In this document: piece after piece, positions 17,659-27,025 of the stretch
Numbering within the stretch: the first letter of the stretch is position 1
How the letters are laid out: every line of letters begins with the position of its first letter
From: Acidobacteriota bacterium
GTDB taxonomy: Bacteria; Acidobacteriota; Vicinamibacteria; Vicinamibacterales; SCN-69-37
NCBI GenBank assembly: GCA_016716905.1
Contig: JADJUS010000022.1
Location: 682,001-746,000 of the forward strand
Reading direction: 5' to 3'
Length of the DNA: 64,000 bases
Notes under the pieces: generated by a model
The model's database searches: none
Seen by the model: the letters and a program-made list of their open reading frames with translations, nothing else
Told to the model about the DNA's origin: nothing
Program-made: the position numbers and the translations under genes

Positions 17659-19428
17659 ATGTCCCGATCCCTGCTTGCCCTCGCCATCGTCGCCGCCCTG
17701 CTATTCCTGGGCAGGCGCAACAGGCAGCGCCGCCGGCGCCGCAACCGCAGCCAGCAAAGCCGGTGTCCCTGCTCGACAGCCTCAGGACCGTCGCCGAGTC
17801 GTCGGAGTACCGATCGACGTCCACCTACGCCGAGGTGGTCGGGTTCATGAAAATTGTGGACGATGCGTCGCCGAACATCCGCGTCATCAGCTACGGCACC
17901 ACGTACGAGGGTCGGATGATGCCGTTGGCGGTGGTGGGCACGGGCCTGAAGGACGCGAGCGCGGCCTCAGTCAAGGCCTCGGGCAAGCTGCGGGTGCACA
18001 TTCAAGGCAACATCCACGCTGGTGAGGTGGAGGGCAAGGAAGCGGCGCTCGTCCTGCTGCGCGAGTTCGCGCAGGGCAAACACGCCGACTGGCTCGAGAC
18101 GATGGTGTTCCTCATCACGCCGATCTTCAATGCCGACGGCAACGAGCGTTTTTCGCTGACCAATCGCGGCGTGCAGAACGGGCCCATCAACGGGCAGGGC
18201 ACACGCGCCAACGGCCAGAACATCAACATCAATCGCGACTTCATGAAGCTCGAAACGCCCGAAGGCCGGGCGTTTGCGAAGCTCTGGAACGACTACGACC
18301 CGTACGTCGGGATGGACCTGCACACGTCTGACGGCTCCACGCACGGATACCACCTCACGTACTCGCCGCCGCTCAACCCCAACACCAACGCCGGCATCAT
18401 GTCGATCATGAAGGACGAGTGGTTCCCGTTTGTGACCAAGGCCATTCGCGAGAAGTACAAGTGGGAGACGTTCTACTACGGCAATGCGAGCAACCCCGGG
18501 GGTGGCCGAGGCGGCCGCGGCGGTCAGGGTGCGCCTGGCGCGGGACGAGGCGGGCGGCGCTGCGGGCGCCACACCTCCTCCGGCAACGCCCCCACCGGCC
18601 ACGCCTCCCGTGGCACAGCCGCAGGCGCCTGCCGTCCCGGCCGGTCCCAGGGCCTGGGGCACGTTCGAGCACGTGCCCCGCTTCCACAACAACTACGTCG
18701 GGATGCGCAACCGCTTTGCGCTCCTCAGCGAGGCGTACGCGTACGCGACCTTCAAGGACCGCATCCAGGCCACGAACTACTTCATCGAAGAGGCGATGAA
18801 CTTCGCGCACCAGAACGTGGCGAAGATCCGGACCGCGGTGGACTCGGCCGATCGCGAAGCGCTGGCGGGCAAGACTCACGCCACGCGCGCGCAGATTCGC
18901 AGCGGCGGCATGGTTGAAATCCTGATGGGCGAGGTTGAAGACGAAAAGAATCCCATCAACGGCCGGAACATGAACCGCCGCAAGGATGTCATCAAGCCGG
19001 AACAGATGGTGGACCGCATGTGGTTTGAACCGACAACCACCGAGACGGTGCCGACCGAGTACTACATTCCGGCGGGCGCCACCAAGGCGCTCGACCTGCT
19101 GCGGGCCCACGGCGTGCAGATGCGGAAGACGACTGTGGCCACCAAGGGACTGGAACAGTTTTCGATCACGGCCAATACGCAGCGGCCGGCCACCAATTCG
19201 ATCGATACCGGCAGCCACGGGCTCCGTACTCTGGACGGCACGTGGGCGGCCACCGACGTCACCGCCCCCATCGGCTCATTCGCCGTGGCGATGAACCAGA
19301 AACTCGCGCGTCTCGTGTTCTACCTCTTGGAACCGAAGTCCGACGACGGCTTGACGGCCTGGAACTACTTGGACGACGTGCTTGCGACGGAAGGCGTGAA
19401 GAGCTACCCCATTCTTCGCAAGAAGTGA
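17659..19428 (+). CDS. Zinc carboxypeptidase (peptidase M14), two frameshifts
   Basis: Exported metallocarboxypeptidase of roughly 589 residues spread over three frames. ATG 17659 encodes a signal peptide (MSRSLLALAIVAALLFLG); around 17700-17710 the frame must shift by one base to reach the mature start QAQQAAPPAPQPQPAKPVSL. The zinc site is in the second part: GNIHAGEVEGKEA (His, Glu) and VGMDLHTSDGS (His), with ITPIFNADGNERF and NININRDFMK between. A second shift of one base near 18550-18560 in a GC run joins the Gly-rich linker to AAGATPPPATPP and the C-terminal domain, which ends at 19428. If the first break is real, GTG 17763 would give a leaderless enzyme. Two breaks in one otherwise conserved gene suggest assembly error, but decay cannot be excluded. 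Confidence 0.78.
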
Positions 19429-19440
19429 CACTTCCCGAAG

Positions 19441-19529
19441 TGCTGGGTGCTGGGTGCTGGGTGCTGTTGTGCTCGTGTGCTGAGGTGCTCGGCGCACGCC
19501 AGCACGCCAGCACGCCAGCACGCCAGCAC
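19441..19529. repeat. TGCTGGG / CGCCAGCA minisatellite, family F
   Basis: About nine TGCTGGG-type units followed by tandem ACGCCAGC units, which are the same motif on the other strand, so the tract can fold back on itself. It sits between the M14 gene and the small gene at 19533. Confidence 0.8.
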
Positions 19530-19532
19530 AGA

Positions 19533-19790
19533 TCAGGCGAGCTTCGCCAAGCGCTTCTCGACGTCCGCAATGGCGGCCTTGATCTGTTTCTGCCGGACGG
19601 GATGTTCGGTGGCTTCGAGCTGGCGGCGCAGTTCCGACAGTCCGAGCGTCAGAGACGTCACTTGCGCCTTTTTCACTGGATCAACCGGCGGTTGCGGCGA
19701 CCGTTTCTCGCGTCGAGCGGCCTCTCGCTCATCGGCCAGTTCCTGAATTCTCGCGTCCGCGTCAATAAGGCCTTCGCCCGAATCACCCAT
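19533..19790 (-). CDS. Small coiled-coil protein of unknown function
   Basis: An 85-residue, charge-rich protein without a signal peptide. Heptad-like segments (ARIQELADEREAARREK and LGLSELRRQLEATEHPVRQK) suggest two helices around a Pro-rich hinge (SPQPPVDPVK). No known family was recognised. It is divergent from the TPR gene at 19838 with a 47-bp gap. The ATG start at 19790 is the only sensible one. The codon pattern fits a real gene, but support is limited to an uninterrupted frame and plausible composition. Confidence 0.6.
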   Translation of the reverse strand: MGDSGEGLIDADARIQELADEREAARREKRSPQPPVDPVKKAQVTSLTLGLSELRRQLEATEHPVRQKQIKAAIADVEKRLAKLA

Positions 19791-19837
19791 TCCTCAAACA
19801 TAGCAGAGGATCTTCCCGGTGGGATAGGATCGCGCGC

Positions 19838-20752
19838 ATGGCGCGCATACTTTTTCTCCTACTGACGCTCGTAGTTGGCGGTCTCTCGGCCGTACTCACG
19901 GCCAGCATGCAGAATGCGGAGGCCACGTCCCTGCTGGGCCGGAAGCTCTCCACGCCTCCCATCGCGCCAGATGCGCAGGCGCGCATGGAGTCGCAGCTTG
20001 CGACCGCCGTGCAGGTATTCGAGACCAATCGCGAGGACCCGGATGCGCTGATCTGGGTCGGGCGCCGCACTGGGTATCTCTACCGGTTCCGCGAGGCGAT
20101 CGGAATTTTTACTGAGGGGATCAAGCGCCACCCCACCGATGCGCGGTTCTATCGCCACCGCGGGCATCGCTACCTGACGATTCGTGAAATCGACCTGGCC
20201 ATCGCTGACTTCGAGAAGGCGGTGACGCTCATCGCCGGCCAGCCGGATCAGGAGGAACCAGATGGGCAGCCCAACGTGCGCAACATGCCCACCAGCACCC
20301 TGCACTCGAACATCTACTACCACCTGGCTCTGGGTTACTACATCAAGAAGGACTTCAACCGCGCAGCCGACAACTGGCGGAAGGCCCGCGATGTGGTCCG
20401 CAACGCGGACAACCTGGTGGCCGCAAGCAACTGGCTGTACCTGTCGCTGCGCCGGGCCGGCAAGGCCGACGAAGCGGCCGCGGTGCTGTTGCCCATCGAC
20501 GCGCGGCTGGACGTCATCGAAAACGGCAGCTATCACTCACTGCTGCTGATGTACAAGGGCGAGCGCACGCCGGAAGAAGTGCTGAAGGCGGCGGGCGAAG
20601 GGGCCAGCGGCACGTCGGCGCGTTACGGCGTCAGCGCCTGGTATCTCATCAACGGCAAGCGGCGCGAGGCGCAGCAGCTGTGGGCGACGATTCTTGCGGG
20701 AGAGGACTGGCCGTCGTTCGGCCACCTGGCGGCGGAAGCCGAAGCGCGGTAG
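19838..20752 (+). CDS. Membrane-anchored or exported TPR protein
   Basis: 304 residues. The N-terminal MARILFLLLTLVVGGLSAVL is a signal peptide or single anchor. Several TPR-like helical pairs follow (ALIWVGRRTGYLYRFREAIG, RHRGHRYLTIREIDLAIADF, YYHLALGYYIKKDFNRAADN, NWLYLSLRRAGKADEAAAVL), covering most of the protein. TPR proteins of this kind usually scaffold envelope complexes; no partner is indicated by the neighbours. ATG 19838 lies just after a short AT-poor gap. Confidence 0.75.
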   Translation: MARILFLLLTLVVGGLSAVLTASMQNAEATSLLGRKLSTPPIAPDAQARMESQLATAVQVFETNREDPDALIWVGRRTGYLYRFREAIGIFTEGIKRHPTDARFYRHRGHRYLTIREIDLAIADFEKAVTLIAGQPDQEEPDGQPNVRNMPTSTLHSNIYYHLALGYYIKKDFNRAADNWRKARDVVRNADNLVAASNWLYLSLRRAGKADEAAAVLLPIDARLDVIENGSYHSLLLMYKGERTPEEVLKAAGEGASGTSARYGVSAWYLINGKRREAQQLWATILAGEDWPSFGHLAAEAEAR

Positions 20753-20764
20753 CGATCCCACCCT

Positions 20765-21262
20765 TCAGCGAATGCGCTCGATCACGCGCACTTTGGGGGA
20801 GCCGCCGACGGCGACGGCGACGGGCTGCTTGGTCTTGGTTACCACCATCAGGGTGTTGATCTGCACGAAGGCGCTCTGGACCGACGTCCGGCTGCTCATC
20901 ACCGACCGCCCGGCGCCAAAACCCGAGACGTTCTTGTCCGCGGCAATCACATAGATCGCGGGGCTGCCCTTCATTCGCATCGACCGAAGCTCCGGCACCA
21001 GCGCTTCGGGCAGGCCGCCCTGCACCAGTTCATCCCGGCCCAATTCACCGGCCGGATGAAGCACCACGATGTACCGGCCTTCCATTTTGATGTCGCAACT
21101 GGCGTGCACCATCGCGCGGGTGCCTTCGGCAGCCTTGATCGAGCGTTCCAGGCAGGTGGCCAGCCGCGTGGCCGGGTCTGAAAAGGGGTCGCAGTCGTAC
21201 TGCGGCATCGAACTCATGGCGATCACCGCCAGCTTCAGTACGTTCGAGCGCCACAGGGACAT
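20765..21262 (-). CDS. Hypothetical protein at the end of the rseP operon
   Basis: 165 residues, no family recognised. It starts 9 bp after the rseP stop on the same strand, so it is likely the last gene of the truA-uppS-cdsA-dxr-rseP unit. Two Cys lie in the N-terminal half (QYDCDPFSD and ATCLERS) and a third in HASCDIKMEGRYIV; the C-terminal half is beta-rich. The first ~20 residues are weakly hydrophobic, so export is possible but not clear. Confidence 0.6.
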   Translation of the reverse strand: MSLWRSNVLKLAVIAMSSMPQYDCDPFSDPATRLATCLERSIKAAEGTRAMVHASCDIKMEGRYIVVLHPAGELGRDELVQGGLPEALVPELRSMRMKGSPAIYVIAADKNVSGFGAGRSVMSSRTSVQSAFVQINTLMVVTKTKQPVAVAVGGSPKVRVIERIR

Positions 21263-21271
21263 GGGCAGGCG

Positions 21272-22591
21272 CTACCGGATCAACCGCACCACGTCGTTAA
21301 AGACCACAGTAACCATCAGCATGAGGATGAGCGCGAAGCCCGCAAAGAGGATCCGCTCCTTGACCTTCACGCTGAAGTCGCGACGGGCCAGGCCTTCGAG
21401 GGCGATGATCGTGATGTGGCCGCCGTCGAGGATGGGAATGGGCATCAGGTTCAGCAGGCCGAGCTGAAGACTGATCATCGACATCAGACCCAGCAGCGGG
21501 AGCCAGCCGAGCTGGGCCGTGGCGCCAGACATCCGCGCGATGCCCACCGGACCCACAAGGTTGTTGACCGGCGTCTCGGTGGTGAACAGCCCGGCGAGCG
21601 TGGTGACGGTCAACACCGCAGCTTCCCACGTCTGCGTCGCGCTCATGCTCATCGCCGTCAGCAGGTCCGGGTCCACGCGGCGGGTCTCCACCCCGGAAAT
21701 CGACACGCCAATCACGCCAACGTCGCCGCTCTTTTCGGGCACGATGGCCAGGTCCTGCGCCACACCACCGCGCTCAATCGTGAACGTGATGGGCACGCCG
21801 GCGCTCTTCTGGATGCGCTCAATCACCTGCTCGCGCGTCAGTCCCCGCTCGCCCCCGATAGCGACAAGCACGTCGCCAGTCAGCAGACCGGCCTTCTGCG
21901 CGGGCTGGTCGGGCATCACCTGCGCCACCTGCGGCCGCACTCGGGGGCCGACCTTCAACTCGCCGAAATCGACAATGTCTCCCACGAGCTCCGGGGTGAC
22001 CTTGATATCCAGGTACGAGCCGCCACGCTCGATGGCCAGCGTCAGCTCCCGGTTGGCCTTCGGCAGGACGGCCATGTCGAACTGGTCCCAGGTCTCCACC
22101 GCGGCGCCATTCACCCGCAGCACGCGGTCGCCCGCCTGCAGGCCCGCGCGCGCACCGGCCCCGTCGGCTGCCACGATGCCGATGACCGGCGGCGACGATC
22201 GGTACAGCGGCACATCGGCGCCCTGCGTCAGGATCGCGGTGGTCAGGATGAGCGCCAGCAGAATGTTCATGATCGGGCCCGCCAGATACACCTGGACTCG
22301 AACCCACTTGCTCTTGGAGAGAAACTCGGTCGGGTCCCCGGACGGCCCGTCCTCAGAGGTTTCACCCGCCAGCTTCACGTAGCCGCCCAGCGGGATGATG
22401 CTGATGCAGTACTCCGTGTCGCCCCGGGTGACCTTGACCAGCTTGGGCCCGAATCCCAACGAAAAGGCGAGCACCTTGACGCCGTACCACCGCGCCACCA
22501 GGAAATGCCCGAGCTCGTGGACGAAGATCAGGACCCCGAGCACAAACAGGAACGGCAGGATCGTCTCGAAGAACCCGATGATGTTGGCCAT
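21272..22591 (-). CDS. rseP: RIP metalloprotease, site-2 protease family (RseP)
   Basis: Inner-membrane zinc protease that cleaves transmembrane segments, for example of anti-sigma factors or signal peptides. 439 residues from ATG 22591; an upstream ATG would add 40 non-membrane residues and is rejected. The first membrane helix holds the zinc motif HELGH at about residues 25-29 (VFVHELGHFLVARWYGVKV). Two PDZ-type regions follow (VIGIVAADGAGARAGLQAGD and VMPDQPAQKAGLLTGD). The C-terminal membrane motif is LMPIPILDGGHI, carrying the third zinc ligand Asp. It follows dxr by 19 bp in the classic uppS-cdsA-dxr-rseP order. Confidence 0.95.
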   Translation of the reverse strand: MANIIGFFETILPFLFVLGVLIFVHELGHFLVARWYGVKVLAFSLGFGPKLVKVTRGDTEYCISIIPLGGYVKLAGETSEDGPSGDPTEFLSKSKWVRVQVYLAGPIMNILLALILTTAILTQGADVPLYRSSPPVIGIVAADGAGARAGLQAGDRVLRVNGAAVETWDQFDMAVLPKANRELTLAIERGGSYLDIKVTPELVGDIVDFGELKVGPRVRPQVAQVMPDQPAQKAGLLTGDVLVAIGGERGLTREQVIERIQKSAGVPITFTIERGGVAQDLAIVPEKSGDVGVIGVSISGVETRRVDPDLLTAMSMSATQTWEAAVLTVTTLAGLFTTETPVNNLVGPVGIARMSGATAQLGWLPLLGLMSMISLQLGLLNLMPIPILDGGHITIIALEGLARRDFSVKVKERILFAGFALILMLMVTVVFNDVVRLIR

Positions 22592-22610
22592 ATGTGAAAA
22601 CCCTGTAGGG

Positions 22611-23786
22611 CTATGACGATGGTAGCAGACCGGCGGTTTCAGCCGCATGGTGCCGGGCCCAGGCGTCGGTGGCCCTGACATCGGCCAATGAACGGGGCAC
22701 GCTGGTTTCACGGCCAGCCGCCTCGAGCGCGCGTTCGATGACCACGGGAATTTGAAGGAACCCGAGCCGCCCTGTCAGGAAGGCCTCCACGGCCACCTCG
22801 TTTGCGGCATTCAGGACGGCGGGCCACGCGCCGCCGTGCTCGAGCGCGTCATACGCCAGCCGCAGGCACCGGAACCGGTCGGGGTCGGGCGGCATGAAGT
22901 CGAGCTGGCCCATCCGCGTCACGTCGAGCGCGGGGACCGGCGCATCCCAGCGATCGGGATACGAGAAGGCGTACTGGATTGGCAGGCGCATGTCCGTGAC
23001 ACCCAGTTGCGCGATCACCGACCCGTCACGCAGCTCCACCATGGAGTGCACGATCGACTGTGGGTGGACGACCACCGCAATCTGCTGCGGCGTCACGTCA
23101 AACAACCACCGCGCCTCGATCACTTCGAGGCCCTTGTTCATCAACGTGGACGAATCCACCGTGATCTTCTTCCCCATCTGCCACGTGGGATGACGAAGCG
23201 CATCGGCGGGCGTCACTCGCGCGAGGTCGTCGGCCGTCCACCCGCGGAATGGGCCGCCCGATGCGGTGAGAATCAGCCGCCGCAGTTCGCCGGCCGTGCG
23301 GCCGTGCAGACACTGGTGGATGGCGTTGTGTTCGGAGTCCACGGGCAGGAGCGACACGCCGCGGCTTCGCGCCGCATCGACCATGAGGGCGCCGGCCATC
23401 ACGAGCACTTCCTTGTTGGCCAGTGCCACGGTCTTGCCGTGGTCGATGGCCGCGAGCGCCGCCTCGAGGCCCGCCGCACCCGACGACGCGCACAGGACCA
23501 CGTCCACATCGGGATGTGTGGCGGCCGTGAGCAACCCCTGCGGGCCCGATTCGAGCGCTCCGGGCCGCGCACCGGGCGGCACCAGCGCCTTCAGGTCGGC
23601 CAGGCCCTCTTCTGTGGCGACGCTGACCAGTGACGGCCGGTACTTGCGCACCTGTTCGGCTAGACGAGAGGTGTTGTGACCGGCCGCGAGGGCAACAACC
23701 TGCAGGCGATCGGCGTGGGCGTCCACCACCGACAGGGCGCTCTGGCCGATCGATCCGGTGGAGCCGAGAATGGCGATGCGAATCAT
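22611..23786 (-). CDS. dxr: 1-deoxy-D-xylulose 5-phosphate reductoisomerase
   Basis: Converts DXP to MEP with NADPH, the first committed step of the MEP isoprenoid pathway. 391 residues, the usual length. N-terminal NADPH-binding ILGSTGSIGQSAL (residues 5-17), metal/substrate site LPVDSEHNAI, flexible loop region TASGGPFRG, and PTWQMGKKITVDSSTLMNKG with the conserved Ser/Asn/Lys. The start overlaps the cdsA stop by 4 nt (ATGA at 23783-23786), so translation is coupled. Its product feeds UppS, encoded two genes upstream. Confidence 0.96.
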   Translation of the reverse strand: MIRIAILGSTGSIGQSALSVVDAHADRLQVVALAAGHNTSRLAEQVRKYRPSLVSVATEEGLADLKALVPPGARPGALESGPQGLLTAATHPDVDVVLCASSGAAGLEAALAAIDHGKTVALANKEVLVMAGALMVDAARSRGVSLLPVDSEHNAIHQCLHGRTAGELRRLILTASGGPFRGWTADDLARVTPADALRHPTWQMGKKITVDSSTLMNKGLEVIEARWLFDVTPQQIAVVVHPQSIVHSMVELRDGSVIAQLGVTDMRLPIQYAFSYPDRWDAPVPALDVTRMGQLDFMPPDPDRFRCLRLAYDALEHGGAWPAVLNAANEVAVEAFLTGRLGFLQIPVVIERALEAAGRETSVPRSLADVRATDAWARHHAAETAGLLPSS

Positions 23787-24589
23787 GCGGCGTACCGGCC
23801 AACATAAGAAAGGAACAGCAGGTACGCGGGGACGGCAAACAGATACGCGTCGATGCGATCGAGCACGCCGCCGTGTCCGGGAATCAGCGCCGAACTGTCT
23901 TTGACGCCCGCGCTGCGTTTGAGCAGCGACTCGAAGAGGTCACCCGTGATTCCGATGACGCACAACATCAGACCCAGGGCGATCCCCTCGAGAGGTGACA
24001 CCACCTGGCCCCACACAGGCCCCAGGAGGGCGCCGGTAATGGCCGCGGCCACCAGACCTCCAACGGCGCCTTCAATCGTCTTGGCGGGGCTGATCGCAGG
24101 CGCCAGCTTCCGACGGCCGAATGCGCGGCCGGTGAAGTACTGCGCCGAATCACTGATCGCGATGGTCGCGATGAGGAAGATCACGGGGCGGGGGCCAAAC
24201 ACCACGTCGATCCACACGAGCGCGCCCATCGGAAGGCCCACATACAAAGGCGCCATCACCGTGACTGCCGCGGCGGTAATCATGGCCGGGGACGGCGGGC
24301 CTCCGGCCATCGTGACAATGCCGGCGCCCACCACCAGGGCCAGCAGCACCACGACAATCGCGGCACCGTTCGCCATACCGATGGGCACAACCGCACATGC
24401 GGCCATGGCCGCCACCGCGACGAAGAGGACAGGGACCGGAGCGCCGACTGCGGATGAGAAGCCGGCCACCTCGCCTGCGGCCAGTGCGGCGACGAGCGCG
24501 GCCAGGGCGAGCGTGGCCCACCAGGGCCCGAACCACAGGACCCCGCCGACGATCGCGACGAGTACGACGGCGCTGAGGACGCGGGTCAC
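23783..24589 (-). CDS. cdsA: Phosphatidate cytidylyltransferase
   Basis: Integral membrane enzyme making CDP-diacylglycerol from phosphatidate and CTP. 268 residues with about seven hydrophobic segments. The C-terminal CDS signature is intact: SLLKRSAGVKDSSALIPGHG then GVLDRIDAY, near residues 222-250. FGRRKLAPAISPAKTIEG gives the upstream conserved SPKKT-like element. It is only 3 bp from uppS and overlaps dxr, so it is tightly co-transcribed. Confidence 0.95.
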   Translation of the reverse strand: MTRVLSAVVLVAIVGGVLWFGPWWATLALAALVAALAAGEVAGFSSAVGAPVPVLFVAVAAMAACAVVPIGMANGAAIVVVLLALVVGAGIVTMAGGPPSPAMITAAAVTVMAPLYVGLPMGALVWIDVVFGPRPVIFLIATIAISDSAQYFTGRAFGRRKLAPAISPAKTIEGAVGGLVAAAITGALLGPVWGQVVSPLEGIALGLMLCVIGITGDLFESLLKRSAGVKDSSALIPGHGGVLDRIDAYLFAVPAYLLFLSYVGRYAA

Positions 24590-24592
24590 GCG

Positions 24593-25381
24593 TTAGTTTG
24601 TGACTCCGACCGGGTCCGACGACACAGCGCCGTAACGACGATCGCGCCGCTGATAGTCGGCCACGGCTTCAAGAAGGTGTCGCGCACGAAAGTCGGGCCA
24701 GAAGGTATCGGTCACCCAGATTTCCGCATACGCAATCTGCCAGAGCAGGAAGTTGCTCACGCGCATCTCGCCGCTCGTCCGGATCAGCAGGTCCGGATCG
24801 GGCTGCCCGGCTGTATAGAGGAGCGAAGAGAACACGTCCTCATCAAGCGCCTCTGGCGCGATGCCGCGGATAATCGCCTGCCGCGCCGCATCCACAATTT
24901 CGGCACGACCGCCGTAACTGAGCGCGATATTAAAGACCATCCCGGTATTGGTCGCGGTCCGGGCAACAGCAGCTTCCAGTTCTTCGCGCACGTCGGGACC
25001 GAGGCGGTCGAGCTGCCCGATCACGCGGAACTGGATGTTGTTCTTGAGCAGGGTTTTGAGTTCGGCCCGCAGGTAGTGCCGAAGCAAACCCATCAGCGCC
25101 GAGACTTCCGGCACCGGACGCTTCCAGTTCTCCACCGAAAATGCGTAGAGGGTGAGGACCGAGAGTCCGAGCCGCGCCGAGGTTTCCACGGTGTCGCGCA
25201 CCGAGTCAATGCCGGCGCGATGCCCTTCCACACGCGGCAGGTGCCGTTCGGCGGCCCATCGGCCGTTGCCATCCATGATGATGGCCACATGTTTGGGTAA
25301 GCGGTCGAAGTCGAGCCGCCGCGAAATGGCCTCTTCGGGCGATCCCTTCGGCACGCCGGCCAGCACATCAGCGAGCGCCAT
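24593..25381 (-). CDS. uppS: Isoprenyl (undecaprenyl) diphosphate synthase
   Basis: Cytoplasmic cis-prenyltransferase that elongates FPP to undecaprenyl-PP, the carrier for peptidoglycan and glycan synthesis. 262 residues. The catalytic Asp is in IIMDGNGRWA (residues ~35-44), followed by RVEGHRAGIDSV, TLYAFSVENWKRP, SYGGRAEI and DLLIRTSGEMRVSNFLLWQI near the C terminus. The start is ATG 25381. It lies 42 bp after truA, with a small palindrome in the gap. Confidence 0.95.
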   Translation of the reverse strand: MALADVLAGVPKGSPEEAISRRLDFDRLPKHVAIIMDGNGRWAAERHLPRVEGHRAGIDSVRDTVETSARLGLSVLTLYAFSVENWKRPVPEVSALMGLLRHYLRAELKTLLKNNIQFRVIGQLDRLGPDVREELEAAVARTATNTGMVFNIALSYGGRAEIVDAARQAIIRGIAPEALDEDVFSSLLYTAGQPDPDLLIRTSGEMRVSNFLLWQIAYAEIWVTDTFWPDFRARHLLEAVADYQRRDRRYGAVSSDPVGVTN

Positions 25382-25400
25382 GGAGCGAGTTTAGCCCGAT

Positions 25401-25427
25401 GGCGCGGCTAAAGCCACGCCCTACTAC
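25401..25427. repeat. Degenerate short palindrome between truA and uppS
   Basis: GGCGCGGCTAAAGCCACGCC followed by CTACTACG: same layout as family R (stem, short CTAAAG loop, stem, CTACG-like end) with one stem mismatch. Confidence 0.55.
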
Positions 25428-26155
25428 GGGTAGTCCACCGAGACGAGCGTCAGCCCCTGCGCCGGGGCCGTATCACCCGCCTGCCCACGGTCCCGCGACT
25501 CAATGAGGGCGGCCATGGACGAGAGATCCCTGCGGCCGGCCCCCACCTCCACCAGCGTGCCGACAATGGCGCGCACCATGTGGCGCAGGAAGCCGTCACC
25601 GTGCACCTCGAACACCAGTTCGTCGCCGTTCACGCGCAGTTCGGCGCGATCGACCGTCCGGACCGTGTCGAGCACGTCGGAACCGCTGGACATGAACGCG
25701 GAAAAATCATGTTTCCCGATGAGCGCGGACGTGGCGGCCTGCATCGCGGGCACATCCAGCGGTTGCGGCGCCTGCCATACGTATCGATGCGCGAACGGCG
25801 ACACCACTTCGCCGGTGGCAATGCGATAGCGGTAGGTCTTGCCGGTGGCGTCGAAGCGGGCGTTGAACCCTTCCGCCGCATCGGCCACGTCAAGCACGCG
25901 GATGTCGCGGTCCAGCTTGACGTTGATCGCCCGCCGGATCACGTCAACGGAATGCGCGGTGTCACACTCGAGTGACGCCACCTGCCCAAGCGCGTGCACG
26001 CCGGCATCCGTGCGCCCCGCGCCGAACAGCGGTCGCGCCGAGAACGGCTGCATCGCGTCTTCGATCGCCGCCTGGATCGTGGGACCGTTCTCTTGCCGCT
26101 GCCACCCGCAAAAGCGCGTGCCGTCGTAGGCGACGACCAGCCGCAGGACCCTCAT
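25424..26155 (-). CDS. truA: tRNA pseudouridine(38-40) synthase
   Basis: Modifies uridines 38-40 in the anticodon arm of tRNAs. 243 residues, standard length. N-terminal LVVAYDGTRFCGWQRQENG, catalytic Asp in GAGRTDAGVHALGQVA (about residue 52), FNARFDATGKTYRYRI, and the C-terminal GDGFLRHMVRAIVGTLVEVG. The start codon ATG 26155 lies at the edge of a large hairpin element (26157-26446) which therefore forms the gene's 5' leader. Confidence 0.95.
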   Translation of the reverse strand: MRVLRLVVAYDGTRFCGWQRQENGPTIQAAIEDAMQPFSARPLFGAGRTDAGVHALGQVASLECDTAHSVDVIRRAINVKLDRDIRVLDVADAAEGFNARFDATGKTYRYRIATGEVVSPFAHRYVWQAPQPLDVPAMQAATSALIGKHDFSAFMSSGSDVLDTVRTVDRAELRVNGDELVFEVHGDGFLRHMVRAIVGTLVEVGAGRRDLSSMAALIESRDRGQAGDTAPAQGLTLVSVDYP

Positions 26156-26156
26156 G

Positions 26157-26446
26157 GATTTTCACCATGAAGGACATGAAGATCCATGAAGGGTGCGGCG
26201 TTGGGGGCCCGGCTCTGCCGGGGCCGCGCGATCGAAGGGACGTCACGCACGAGCACACGGCCTGGAAAAAGACGTCGGGTGTCTTTTTGGCGGCGGCAGG
26301 CAAAAAGACACCCGACGTCTTTTCCTCGCCCGGGTGTGTTCGTGCGTGACGTCCCTTCGATCGTGCGTGCCGCCGAAGGCGGCACCCAACGCCGCACCTT
26401 CTGACAGCCCCATAAAACCTCATGGATCTTCATGGAGCTTCATGGA
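26157..26446. repeat. Large branched hairpin element, family B, copy 1
   Basis: Fills most of the 306-bp gap between pyrE and truA, which holds no gene. Flanks are CCATGAAG/CTTCATGG-rich. Outer stem 26192-26205 with 26385-26398 (14 bp, perfect). Each side then has its own small hairpin (GCCCGGCTCTGCCGGGGC on the left; GTGCCGCCGAAGGCGGCAC on the right). A middle stem, 26229-26252 with 26340-26363, is 24 bp and perfect; an inner stem, 26271-26288 with 26302-26319, is 18 bp and perfect. Copy 2 at 33431-33645 keeps the architecture with compensating changes. Confidence 0.88.
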
Positions 26447-26461
26447 GAATTCTTGTGATCC

Positions 26462-27025
26462 CTAAGCCCTTGACCCGGGCTTGGTCACGGGCTGCCCCGC
26501 CGCGCACAACGGGCACGACGCGGGATCGTACGTCGGCAACGCCAGCGCGACCAAAGCGCGGAACGGCACGTCGAGTGATGACGTGCCGCCGCTGCGGTCG
26601 ATGATCGATCCCGCGCCCACGACCGTGGCGCCGGCCTGCCGTGCCACCACCATCGTCTCGCGCGTGGACCCTCCGGTGGTCACCACGTCCTCGATCACAA
26701 CCACGCGGTCATCGGCCGACAGCGTGAAACCGCGGCGCAGCGTGAGGACGCTTTCCTGCCGTTCGGCAAAGATCGCGCGCACACCAAGGGCACGCGCCAC
26801 TTCGTGACCGATGATCAACCCGCCGAGCGCGGGCGACAACACCACGGTGGGGTTCAGATCGCGCAGGGCGTCGGCCAGCGCGCTGCCCAGCGGCGCCGCA
26901 TGTTCGGGATGCTGCAGCACAAGCGCGCACTGCAGGTAGCCTGAGCTGTGCAGGCCCGACGACAGCCGGAAGTGCCCTTCGTGGAGAGCGCCGGATTGGC
27001 GGAAGAGCGCAAGAACGTCAATCAC
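26462..27025 (-). CDS. pyrE: Orotate phosphoribosyltransferase
   Basis: Transfers the phosphoribosyl group of PRPP to orotate, giving OMP. 187 residues. Substrate region GHFRLSSGLHSSGYLQC, PALGGLIIGHEVARAL, and the PRPP-binding motif VVVIEDVVTTGGSTRE. The C terminus has CPLCAAGQP, a CxxC not present in short enteric PyrE. GTG 27025 overlaps the stop of the upstream S9 peptidase gene (GTGA), which fixes the start. The other pyr genes are 14-21 kb away, where a second PRTase of this type occurs (40562). Confidence 0.92.
   Translation of the reverse strand: MIDVLALFRQSGALHEGHFRLSSGLHSSGYLQCALVLQHPEHAAPLGSALADALRDLNPTVVLSPALGGLIIGHEVARALGVRAIFAERQESVLTLRRGFTLSADDRVVVIEDVVTTGGSTRETMVVARQAGATVVGAGSIIDRSGGTSSLDVPFRALVALALPTYDPASCPLCAAGQPVTKPGSRA

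Noticed and set aside
19441..19529. Possible CRISPR-like array
   Set aside because: Units are 7-9 bp without spacers, a simple minisatellite.
21416..22597. 393-residue open frame antisense to rseP
   Set aside because: Mirrors the rseP codon pattern and is His/Arg-rich; rseP has the HELGH and LDGGH motifs.
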